Source: a virus. Taken from it: a stretch of 42,015 bases of DNA. Below are positions 1-9,000 of this stretch, piece after piece (position 1 is the first letter of the stretch; each line of letters starts with the position of its first letter). The stretch lies in the IMG/VR virus record IMGVR_UViG_3300023184_000244, positions 1 to 42,015 of that record. One strand, written 5' to 3'. The notes under the pieces are model-generated. The model saw only the letters and a program-made list of their open reading frames with translations, was not told the DNA's origin and ran no database searches. A program made the translations under genes and the position numbers.

Positions 1-381
1 AAATACAACAATTGGTCCGAAGTGTTCGACTGTAATTTTCAGACCTATGGCTTAAATACAGTTCGAATCCCCACCGCTCGAAACCCGCATGAAAGCTGGG
101 CTCCCGCAAAAGCTCCTGACTTTTTCGAGAAAGTACGGCAAGGAGGGAGTTTCGAAATCTGCGTAAGCTGTTGTTCTTGTTGAGTTTTTCGAACTCGCTC
201 AGTCAGGAGGTGCTGAGCAGAACAGCGTCTCAATCTGCATCGTGACCCTGTGTGCGGGCACTTTTTCCAATCGCCGGTCAGGAGCTGATGGACGAAAGTC
301 CAATCAGATCAACAGCTTGCCGATGGCGATTGAAGAGTTGAAACTTTGAAGAAAGTTTGCATGGCGGTGCAAAGAAGATTC
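1..381. other. Left flank, no recognisable gene
   Basis: I see no convincing coding region here. The only longer frame is a 62-codon minus-strand frame (45-233) whose product looks like random translation. The stretch ends in a hairpin at 341-358 and the left target duplication of the IS66 element. Before that insertion, this DNA lay directly downstream of the giant phage gene that now ends at 3011, so it is probably phage or prophage-border sequence. Positions 25-80 have a weak tRNA-like look (a CTGTAAT loop followed by GTTCGAATC), but the stems do not pair. Confidence 0.5.
341..358 (-). terminator. Hairpin, possible former terminator of the giant phage gene
   Basis: A perfect 7-bp inverted repeat, AAACTTT / AAAGTTT, with a 4-base loop. 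With the IS66 element and one target copy removed, it would lie about 40 bases past the stop codon of the polyvalent-protein gene. It has no T-run, so it may be a processing or weak terminator structure rather than a classic intrinsic terminator. Confidence 0.35.
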
Positions 382-389
382 GAAATCTC
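382..389. repeat. Left 8-bp target site duplication of IS66
   Basis: The octamer GAAATCTC abuts the left inverted repeat and recurs exactly at 2995-3002 on the other side. An 8-bp duplication is the usual IS66 product, so this shows a transposition event with both ends still intact. Confidence 0.95.
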
Positions 390-405
390 GTAAGCGATCC
401 ATAAA
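390..405 (+). repeat. IS66 left inverted repeat
   Basis: GTAAGCGATCCATAAA, matched exactly by the reverse complement at the right end. It is the outer end next to tnpC. Confidence 0.93.
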
Positions 406-416
406 CTGGGGCCTTG

Positions 417-2171
417 TCAGGGAGCGGTATGGGTGATGAGGTCCTGGGGTGTGATGTTCCAGGGAAGCAGCTGCTCGTAGGCATCGGCGGTTTTTGCAAG
501 CGGCAGCCGCTTGAGCACATAGGCTAACCAGCCGTAGGGTTCCACGCCACAGGCCTTGGCGGTCTCAACGAGCGAGTAAAGCACCGCACTGGCCTTGGCA
601 CCATGAGGCGTATCGGCAAACAGCCATGCCTTTCTGCCGATCACAAAAGGGCGGATCGCATTTTCCACCGGGTTGTTATCGATCGGCAGATCGCCGCGCT
701 CGATGTAGCGTACAAGCCGAGGCCAGTGCTTGTCCATGTAGGCGATGGCCTGACCCAGCTTTAGGCTCGGCACGACGATCGGCAGGTGGGTGTCGAGCCA
801 CTGCCTGATGGCTTGCAGCAGCGGCTTGCTTTCGGTTTGCCGTGCATGCAGGCGCGCCTGCTCAGGGGCGCTCTTGTAGGCCTTCTCAACGCGATAGAGC
901 TTAGCGATGAGGTTCAGCATCTCATCGGCTTTGCTCGCTTTGCCAGGGGCGACTTGTTTGGCCTCCACAAAACCCCTGCGTGCATGCGCCCAGCACGCAA
1001 GATGGGTGATGTGCTTGTCGCTACCCACAGCGTTATAGCCCGGGTAGCCATCGGTCATCAGATAGCCTTTGTAGCCAGCCAGCAAGCGCTCGGGTACCTC
1101 AGCAGACCGGCTGGCTTCATAGTCATAGAGCACCACCCTTTTGCCAGGCGGCCCACCGATATGCACCCACATATAACTGAGCGCACTGGCCGCTCGATGG
1201 GGCTCTTTGAGCACCTGCATGCGGGTCTCATCCATGTGAATGACCGGGCACTCCAGCAAATGGTCCCGAGCCAGATTGACCAAGGGCTGCAAGGCTTGCG
1301 ACACCTCGATGATCCAGCGCGCCTGCGTCTGACGCGGCAAGCTCACCCCCGAGCGGGCCATCACCTGCTCAAAGCGAGCCAGTGGCAGCCCATCGACATA
1401 CTTGACCGTAATCAACATGGCCAAAAGGCCTGCCGAGGCGTTGCTCTTAGGCAGTACCTGCAAGGGCCTGGGTGCCAGCGCAGGCAGGTGTGCCTTGTCC
1501 GGACAGCCATAGCGGATGCGGATGTGCCGCAAGACGCGCACCTGCATCGGAACGATATCGAGTTGCTCGCTCACCTCTTGGCCGATGGCCACCATCGGTG
1601 TGCCGCAAGCGCACCGGCGTTGGTCTTCGGGCAACTCATGCATCACATCCACCCGGGGTAACTCGGCCGGTAGCGGTTTTCGCTTCCCGCGTGCTTGTGG
1701 GCCCTGAGCCTTGGGTGTGGACCTCTGCGAGACCGGGGGCACCACCACCTGATCGTCGGCTGCCGTAGACCCCTGGGCGAGCACCTCGGCTTCGTTAAAC
1801 AACCCAAGCTGCCCGACACCGGTCTCGGTGCGCCGGCCAAACATCCGGTGGCGTTGCAGCCGAATCGCTTCATACAGGGCAAGCAACTGCTCTTGAACCG
1901 CCGCTTTCACGCGTGCATCGAAGCTCGCTTGTAGCTTGGCGTTGACCTCGGCGGTGACGCGTTCACTGACTTCAGCCGTGACGCTAGCGGTCACTTCGGC
2001 GCGCACCCGCTCTTGGATCTGCCGCTCAACCGAGTGGCTCACCCCGGGGGTGATGGCCAGCGTCACGGCCTCAATAATCCGTTGCAGCGCTTGATCAGGG
2101 ATCGTGATACCGAGCCCAGAAAGGGCCTCGGGAAGGGTATCGGTGGCGGGGCTTGCCGCATGCGAAAACAT
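417..2171 (-). CDS. tnpC: IS66 family transposase TnpC
   Basis: The DDE-type catalytic protein of IS66 elements, which binds the ends and carries out strand transfer. It has 584 residues, slightly long for the family (usually a little over 500), because of an N-terminal part rich in repeated VTAEV-type heptads, probably a coiled coil. A zinc-finger-like segment with CACG and a later YGCP follows in the middle. The catalytic region shows HMDETRMQ (first Asp), YLMTDGYPGY (second Asp) and IDNNPVENAIRPF (Glu). The C terminus GVEPYGWLAYVL is the IS66 tail signature. It is the last gene of the three-gene operon, starting about 20 bases after tnpB. No frameshift or missing catalytic residue is seen. 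Confidence 0.96.
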   Translation of the reverse strand: MFSHAASPATDTLPEALSGLGITIPDQALQRIIEAVTLAITPGVSHSVERQIQERVRAEVTASVTAEVSERVTAEVNAKLQASFDARVKAAVQEQLLALYEAIRLQRHRMFGRRTETGVGQLGLFNEAEVLAQGSTAADDQVVVPPVSQRSTPKAQGPQARGKRKPLPAELPRVDVMHELPEDQRRCACGTPMVAIGQEVSEQLDIVPMQVRVLRHIRIRYGCPDKAHLPALAPRPLQVLPKSNASAGLLAMLITVKYVDGLPLARFEQVMARSGVSLPRQTQARWIIEVSQALQPLVNLARDHLLECPVIHMDETRMQVLKEPHRAASALSYMWVHIGGPPGKRVVLYDYEASRSAEVPERLLAGYKGYLMTDGYPGYNAVGSDKHITHLACWAHARRGFVEAKQVAPGKASKADEMLNLIAKLYRVEKAYKSAPEQARLHARQTESKPLLQAIRQWLDTHLPIVVPSLKLGQAIAYMDKHWPRLVRYIERGDLPIDNNPVENAIRPFVIGRKAWLFADTPHGAKASAVLYSLVETAKACGVEPYGWLAYVLKRLPLAKTADAYEQLLPWNITPQDLITHTAP

Positions 2172-2192
2172 GCCTCATCATAACACAAAATA

Positions 2193-2552
2193 TCACGCAA
2201 CGCATTGATATTTCAACACTTTATGCGGTTTCAGCGACCACACATCATAGCCCTCCAACAACCACCCCAACTGCCTCGCCGTGATGCTCAGCACCGCCTC
2301 ACCGCCCCCCTTATGAGGCCAGGCAAAGCGCTCGGCCTCCAGCCGCTTGTACCAAAGACAAAAACCATTGCGATCCCAGTACAGGACCTTCAACCGATTC
2401 CGTTCCCGGTTCACAAACACAAACAGCGAGGGCGCAAACGGATTGAGCCCCAGGCACCCCTCCACCATCGCACTCAGACCCGCTATCGACTTGCGAAAAT
2501 CAACCGGCGCTCGGCAAACGTAGACCGTATCAATCCGATACCCCCGGTGCAT
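2193..2552 (-). CDS. tnpB: IS66 accessory protein TnpB
   Basis: TnpB (IS66 Orf2) is a small accessory protein needed for efficient transposition; its biochemical role is not well settled. The 119-residue product is the normal length and shows the family landmarks VDFRKSIAGLSAMVE, NPFAPSLFVFVNRERNRLK and VLYWDRNGFCLWYKRLE. Its ATG overlaps the tnpA stop as TGATG, implying translational coupling. tnpC follows after about 20 bases. Confidence 0.96.
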   Translation of the reverse strand: MHRGYRIDTVYVCRAPVDFRKSIAGLSAMVEGCLGLNPFAPSLFVFVNRERNRLKVLYWDRNGFCLWYKRLEAERFAWPHKGGGEAVLSITARQLGWLLEGYDVWSLKPHKVLKYQCVA

Positions 2553-2929
2553 CAGTCAACCCCGCGCGCAGCCTGCGCCAGTGACACCACCCATGACACC
2601 GGCGGCAACTCACCCAACTCCAACCGTAGCGCGCCACACCGCACCACGCATCCTCTGGCGACCTCGACTGGCGCCATCGCCACCATGGACGATTCCGTCT
2701 TCACTTGCAGCGCGACAAAAGGGCTATCGTCCACCCAGCCTTGAGCCCCTACCCACTGGCCCGACGCTTGTTGCATCTTGAACTTCTTGCGCCACTCATA
2801 AAGCTTTTGCACATTCAACCCATGCAGCTTGCCATAGGCCTTTGTCGTCGTCCCCGACGCATCGATCGCCTTTAAGTGTCCCAGCCAGTACTGATCCTGA
2901 TCCAGCATCACCCTTACCCCCCTCTTCAC
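2552..2929 (-). CDS. tnpA: IS66 TnpA-type helix-turn-helix protein
   Basis: The first gene of the IS66 operon, 125 residues. The N-terminal part (HLKAIDASGTTTKAYGKLHG, then LYEWRKKF) is the helix-turn-helix seen in IS66/IS3-type accessory transposase subunits and probably binds the element's DNA. The C-terminal half is variable (VEVARGCVVRCGALRLELGEL). The gene begins about 50 bases inside the right inverted repeat, so its promoter must lie in or near the element end. An alternative start is the internal Met at residue 8 (2908), where the conserved part begins. Confidence 0.9.
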   Translation of the reverse strand: MKRGVRVMLDQDQYWLGHLKAIDASGTTTKAYGKLHGLNVQKLYEWRKKFKMQQASGQWVGAQGWVDDSPFVALQVKTESSMVAMAPVEVARGCVVRCGALRLELGELPPVSWVVSLAQAARGVD

Positions 2930-2978
2930 TTAGCAAGGGCAAGCATCCCATCCCTAATCGCTCCTGAGAACCAGGTAC

Positions 2979-2994
2979 TTTATGGATCGCTTAC
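2979..2994 (-). repeat. IS66 right inverted repeat
   Basis: The exact reverse complement of the 16-base left end. tnpA begins just inside it. Confidence 0.93.
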
Positions 2995-3002
2995 GAAATC
3001 TC
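2995..3002. repeat. Right 8-bp target site duplication of IS66
   Basis: GAAATCTC, identical to 382-389. It is followed after 8 bases by the stop codon of the giant phage gene, which gives the exact insertion point. Confidence 0.95.
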
Positions 3003-3010
3003 GGTACGCT

Positions 3011-6000
3011 CTACTTTACCGCCCGATTCACCCCCCTCATTACCGCTTCAATCTGCTGATCGATGTCCTTCACTCGATCCTGCCACCCCGGGTCCGCTCG
3101 CAGCTGCTCTTCCCGTCTTAAACGCCTGAGCTTACTTACCGCAGCTTCAGCCTGGTTACCAAGTCCGATCTGATCGACCAGCGGTTCTTGTTTTCGGTAG
3201 GCATCTGCATCTTCACCTACTTTCATGCGGCCTTTGTATTCGTTCTCGATCTTGTTCAAGCGCTTGATGTTGTTATAGAAAAGTTCAGACTCACCAGAGA
3301 TCCCCTTCGTGCTGCCATAAAGCCGCCCAAGTAATGGCACCTTATGTGCGGGTAGTTCATCGCCCGTGAACGGTGCTGTAAGCGTCTGAGCTAATTTTCC
3401 AATCTCCCGCCCCACCCCACCTGTGAGTTGCCCAATCACATAGTCAATCTGATCAGGGGTTGGACTCCACGCACCAGGCTGATAGGCTGTTCCCCCAGAG
3501 ATCGTGTTGATTGCTTGGGCTATGCCTTTGGACCACGGCGTCGCAGCGTCCTTCACAAGTGCCATGCCAGGCTGAGGATTCAGTGGATTATGGTTTTCTC
3601 TATAAATCGGGCGACCCGTCCAGTCTTGGTTTTGCGCCAAGGCCACGGCAGGATCGGCAATCGTGGGCGTGACAAGCTGCGAAACGCTTTGTGAGCCCCC
3701 AAGCGGATTAAAGGCATCAAGCAGCACTTGAAGCAGTTTGCCAAGTTGGCTTGCGGGTGAGTGATCGCGCCCGCCTGCCATCATTTCTACCGAGAGTCTT
3801 CCGATATTGGGTAAGAAGTGAAAGCCTAAGGGCAAGGGAAGCGATAAGTACTCGGTTCTAGAGATAGGAATGATGAGATTTTTTTCTTTCACAAACTCTG
3901 GAATCTTCTCCCAAGCATCATCACCATCATCACCTCCACCCATTAACGCCATAGCGAGCATAGTGTTTACCGCGCCCAACATCACGCCACCTAACATGAT
4001 CTTTCTGCCGAGCGGGCCTGTAAGCGTTTGCGCCAAACGCGCTGTGCCTTGGATTGACGCATTAAAGAAGGCATAAAGTGCACCGATCTCGCGCGACTGT
4101 CGCCCCTTGCGATTAAAGTTAACCGTGAGGTTCTTGGCAAGGCTTGCTGCACGCTCTTGACTCAGCCCGCTGCCAAGTGCCACATCAAAGGCAGCAAGGC
4201 GCACCGCATTTTCCATCGCCTCGTTATAGTCAGAAAGCCAATCAAGAAGAGCGTGTGCCGCATGGCTCACTTGCCCACGCTCAAAGCTTTGAAGCGTTCT
4301 AGCAAGCGCTGCACTGCGCTCAGTGGCATCTGCAAAAAGATCTCGATAGCCTGTGGTGCCGCCTGCAGCTTGCATCTGCAGCCAACGCGCCTGCCAATGG
4401 CTTTGCTCGCCGTCTGATGCGCCACGCTGAGCGCGATAGATGGCTTTCAGAGCGGGCCACACACCTGAAGCCACCTCGCGTTCTTTGCCTGCAATCGCGG
4501 TGGTGCTCAAGTTTAAGAGCCCCGATTGCAAATCGCGCGCAAAGTTAATGATCCCAAAGATTGGGTTGTATTGGGTGTTGATCGATGCAAACCAGCGTGT
4601 GCCTTTGGCGATCAACGAAATCGCTGCATGCAGATCCCCGATATCGAGGTTTTTAATTGATTGAGCGAGCCTAAGCGCTTGAGCGTTGCGCTCATTAAAG
4701 GTAATCGCTGCATCTTTGCCCCCTACCCTAAGCATCACGACATAAGGCAGATTCTTGTAGTTTGGATCCACCATCGTGCGTGCGGTGCCTGTCACCGGAT
4801 CAAGCACCCGCACGGTGGGTGGCTTGTCCACGGCCCAAAGTTCCGAATCAGGGTTTTGTGCAGCCATGAGATAGAGCTTGCGCGTGACGCGATCTTTTTC
4901 ACCACGGGTAACCGCAGCTTCTCGCTGCTGGGCAATATGACCCAAGATGTTGGTCACACGCTCAAGACTTCCCACGCGCTGCCTTGCTGCAGCACCCCGC
5001 ACACTAAAGCCTAAACCGACAGGATGCGCCGTGGTTGTGGGATGGGCTTCATCGCGATGAAGTGGTACATAGTGTTGATAAGCCTTGCGCCAGGCTGCAA
5101 GGGTTTCGGCGTCCATAAGCCCATAGGCTTCAAGCAGCGTGAGTGTTTTCTCATTGATGGCATCAACTTGCGCTGCCGCAGCCTCAAAGCTTTCTCGCTT
5201 TGCCGGATCCACAGCGGCCATAACCGCAGCTGCCGCTTCATCACTCATGCCTGATAACGACAAGCGCTCGGTCTCGGTGCCTTGAAAGGCTTGCACGGTT
5301 GACCATGCACGCTGACGCTCGCGCGCTGCATCAAGTGCTTCAGAGATGGCCTTGGTAGCGGCACCTTGTGCTTGAGCCGATTGGAGTGCTTGCTCAAGCC
5401 TTGCCACTTCTGCTGCCGATTCATTGCGCTGAGCCTCAAGCTCAGCTTCGGAAGGGTTGCGCTTGGCCATCGCGGCATTGGCTTCGGGTGCATGGCGCGC
5501 ATGCAAGTAGCGCTCAAAGTCTGCAAGGGCAATCCCAGCGTCATGCAACGCTTTTAAGAGCGGTGTAAGTTCATGCGATAAGAATCGCTCCACCCGAAAA
5601 GCAAGCCGCTTGTGATAGAGCTCCTCACCCAAGTAAGCATCATTGAGATCGGTAATGACACCACCCATTGAGCGGATGTGATCGCGGATACGTTTTAGAT
5701 CAATGTACTTGTCTTGAAAGTTATAAAGAACGTGATCGAACGCTTGCGGCGTTAAGAGGCTCGCTACGCGGTCTTTAAGCTGTGTCCACGCGTTACGGTT
5801 CGGATCGTTGGGGTTAGTTGTGTTGGGACCGGATGGGTTGGAGCTTGCTGTGTTGGGGCTCGCTGTGTTGGGGCTCGGTGTATTGCTGTTGTCATTTGCA
5901 TCATTCGATTCAGAGCGATCCAGATCACTGAGCGATCCATCGCCCATGTCATAAAGCATCCGCGATGACACAAAATACTCCCCTTCCCCGCTTGTTTGTT

Positions 6001-9000
6001 TCGGATCGAGCAGCCGCTTTAAAGCTCGCAGCAGCGCCGCCTCGGATTCAAGCCCAAGGAGATCTTTCGCTTTTTCAATCAGTTCTGAAAACCAGACTGC
6101 GATCTGCTTCCAAATGCTGTCTTTGGCATCAAAGCGCTTGGCAAGCAGTGCTGAAGCGTTGACCGCCCAGTACTCTGAAGGATTGACCAAGGCATAGTGA
6201 TCTTCATAGTTAAGCGGACCATCCAAGATGGCTTGTCTTAACTGATTGGTCGCTTGGGTGTCGCCAGCCATGGCAAACGGAATCAGTGCGAGTGCCTCAC
6301 GCTCTGCTGTGCTCGCAACCTCAAGTGCAGCGGTGTAGCGCGTGAGCCAAACGCTGCGAATCGCTTCTTGGAAAGCTGTGGGCATCATCCGCTCGGCATG
6401 ATGCAAAAGCTCGTGGACTGCGGTTTCTCTTGCATCTGCGCCTTTAAATAAGCGCATGAGTTGCATGGCAGGGTTGTATTGACCGGCTGTACCGTCCGCT
6501 TTGGGCTTTTGAATGCTGATGGCAAGTTGGCTTGCAAGTGCTGGGTTTTGATCAAGCGCCCACAGTGCAAAGGCCACCGTTTCAGGTTCAAGATCACCTT
6601 GGCGTTGCGCGCGAATGAGTCGCTCGCGAATCTGACCTTCACCGCGCTGTCTTGGGCGCGCTAAACGTTTATCCGATTTAGCTTGCACCACGCCTTGAAG
6701 TGCATCGGAAAGCTTTCTGATCTCACGCTCAAAACCCGCTGCATCAAGGGATCCATCATCAAGCTTGGCAATCAACCCATCTAAGCGCCTGGCTGCTTGC
6801 ACGCGTGGGATCGCTGGCGGATCACTTCCATCGCCATAGCCCTCAAAGGCATAGCGCATGCGTTCCTTGCGCTTTGCCTGGGCTAAATCATTCACCTGCT
6901 GACTTACCCGCGGCATCGTGCCAAGTTCTGCAGCACTTTGCCCTGATGCGAGATCAATCACATCAAGCAACTGAATATCGAGTTTGCCAAGTGCTGAGGC
7001 TAGGTTGCCGATAGCATCTTGATCCATCGCTGAGTTTGGATTGGCAAGCAAGGCCGCTTGAGCACCGGCTTGGGTTGCAGCGTTTATCAGCGCATCAAAG
7101 CGTGCATCGATTCGGAGAGCTTTTGCGTCTTTTGGGTTGATCGGTACAAAGGCTGTCACGCGGTATTGCGCATCGGCAAAGACAATCCCTGGCACACCCT
7201 TAGGTGCAAAGGATCGAATGATGTCCTTGGCTGATTGCGGACCGGTAATCACGGGCATTAAGGCGTTTTGACGAAGAATCGTTCGCTCAGCCATTGGCAC
7301 CTTGACCGAAGGCGCACGAGTGATGAGTTCGCCCTCAATCGTTTGGCCTTGATCATCGACTGCTTGAAAGCGCCCTCGCCCTTGCGCATCCACACCCAGT
7401 GCTGCAAGTCCTTGCCATTGCACAGACGATGGCTCAAAACTTTGACCCAGCGCCCGGCTTAGGTTGCGATCGGCTTGCGAAAGCATCGAGGTGCCGCTTG
7501 GATGGTTATGTACCCCCCAGGCTTTTGCAGCACCCTCAAGGCGAAGCGCTTCGGCAAGCACGGTGTTGGGGTACACCGCTGCCTGATTGATCGCTCCTTT
7601 AAAGCTACCAATCACGGCTAAAGGTTTGCCACTTGCATCCGTGATCAGTACATCGAAATGTTCCACAGCGTATTGGCTGAGTGCTGCCAATGCAGAAGCA
7701 GCATCGGTCCAGTTATTGACACGCGAAACCGGTAAGTCTCTTTCCCCCACGCGCACGAGTTGTGAGCTGTAGTGATAAATCCCAGGCAAGAAGGGATCAG
7801 GCCTAAGGCTTAGCCTTGGTTCAGGCGCAGATGCCCCGTCACTATCAGCCGCCCTAACCGAGCGAGAACGTTTACTTGCCTGGCGAACCTTCGTTTGCAA
7901 GGCCGGTGGAAGCTCTTGAAGACCATCAAGTGATTCAGGAAAAAGATCGGTGGGTAGTGATTGGTCAAAACTTCCAGCACGATCCAAAGGCCCGGGCTCG
8001 CGCAGTAAAGTGTTTTGCTCAAGTTCTTGAGCTAAATCGCTTTGCGAGCCTACATTGGGGTCACGTGTCGAGGAGAGGGAGGAGGGTTGCACCGCAGCCG
8101 CGGGGTCGTAGACGCGAGACGGACCCAAGATAGGGTCGGCTGCTAAGTTCGGTGTTACAGGATTTGCGACCGCACGGCTTGGGCTGTCTGTGTTGACGCC
8201 GGACAGCCCTTTTTCTTGGCTCGCTTGCCCATCGCTTGGAAGAGCGTCGTTGGAGAGCCCGTTGACCGAGCGCAAGTTATCAAGCGCACTGGGCGCATCA
8301 CCGAAAAAGCCTGGCTCAGGTTTGGTTTGCAGTGCTTGCTCGACAAAGGCTTTAAGTTTTGCCGCTACTTTGTCTTTGGCAACAGGTCGGGTTAAAAATT
8401 CGCCTTGATAAAAAAGTTTGACAAGTGCTTGTACCGATTCGTTCGGCGGCTGCCCCGTTTGCAGATCGGGCTGGCGCAAAAGCTCATACAAGGATCGCCG
8501 CTCTTGACGTGCGCGCTTAATCAGCCCTACGGCATCCATTAAGTCGGTGGTGACATCTTGCTTAGAATCAATGGCACCAATCCGTGCGGAGTCGCGCATA
8601 TTGGCCCAGTGACCTGCAACTTGCTTGAGCGCTTCACCGATGCCTTTAATCTCGGTATCCATCGAATCAAAAAGCTCAGCGACAAGATCACTATCATCAA
8701 AGGCAGCTTGGGCAAGTGCAGCTTGGATTCTTGTGCGCCCAGCAGGCGATAGATGGCCTTGCGCATTCATAAGCGTTGCAATATCTTGGCCTGAAGCCGC
8801 CAGTTTGCCGACAAAAGCGCGTACAAAGTCGCGGTTCTCGGCATTGGCGACATCACCGTCTTGATAGGCGGTTAGGACGCTTGAGTCCATCAGCTTGGCA
8901 TCTTGCTTCGCTAACTCCACAGGCGACATCCCTAAGCCTTGTGCCTGACTTTTCTGGGCCATGTTGGCGGTGTTGCTTTGTTCGCTATACACACGAACAA

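Larger units (their letters stand above)
390..2994 (-). mobile_element. Complete IS66-family insertion sequence
   Basis: A 2605-bp element bounded by perfect 16-bp inverted repeats. The left end reads GTAAGCGATCCATAAA (390-405), and its complement is at 2979-2994. Starting with GTAAGCG is typical of IS66. It is flanked by the identical octamers GAAATCTC. It carries the classic three-gene set in transcription order tnpA, tnpB, tnpC on the minus strand, all full length with no visible frameshift. It appears intact and possibly active. It inserted between the polyvalent-protein gene (stop at 3011) and the hairpin at 341-358, without damaging the coding sequence. Confidence 0.96.

Noticed and set aside
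786-1661. 291-codon forward frame opposite tnpC
   Set aside because: A shadow of the real transposase gene. Its product is His/Gln/Arg-rich without any domain, while the minus-strand frame has all IS66 motifs.
2205-2744. 179-codon forward frame opposite tnpB and tnpA
   Set aside because: Antisense of two well-recognised IS66 genes; Pro/His/Arg-rich random-looking product.
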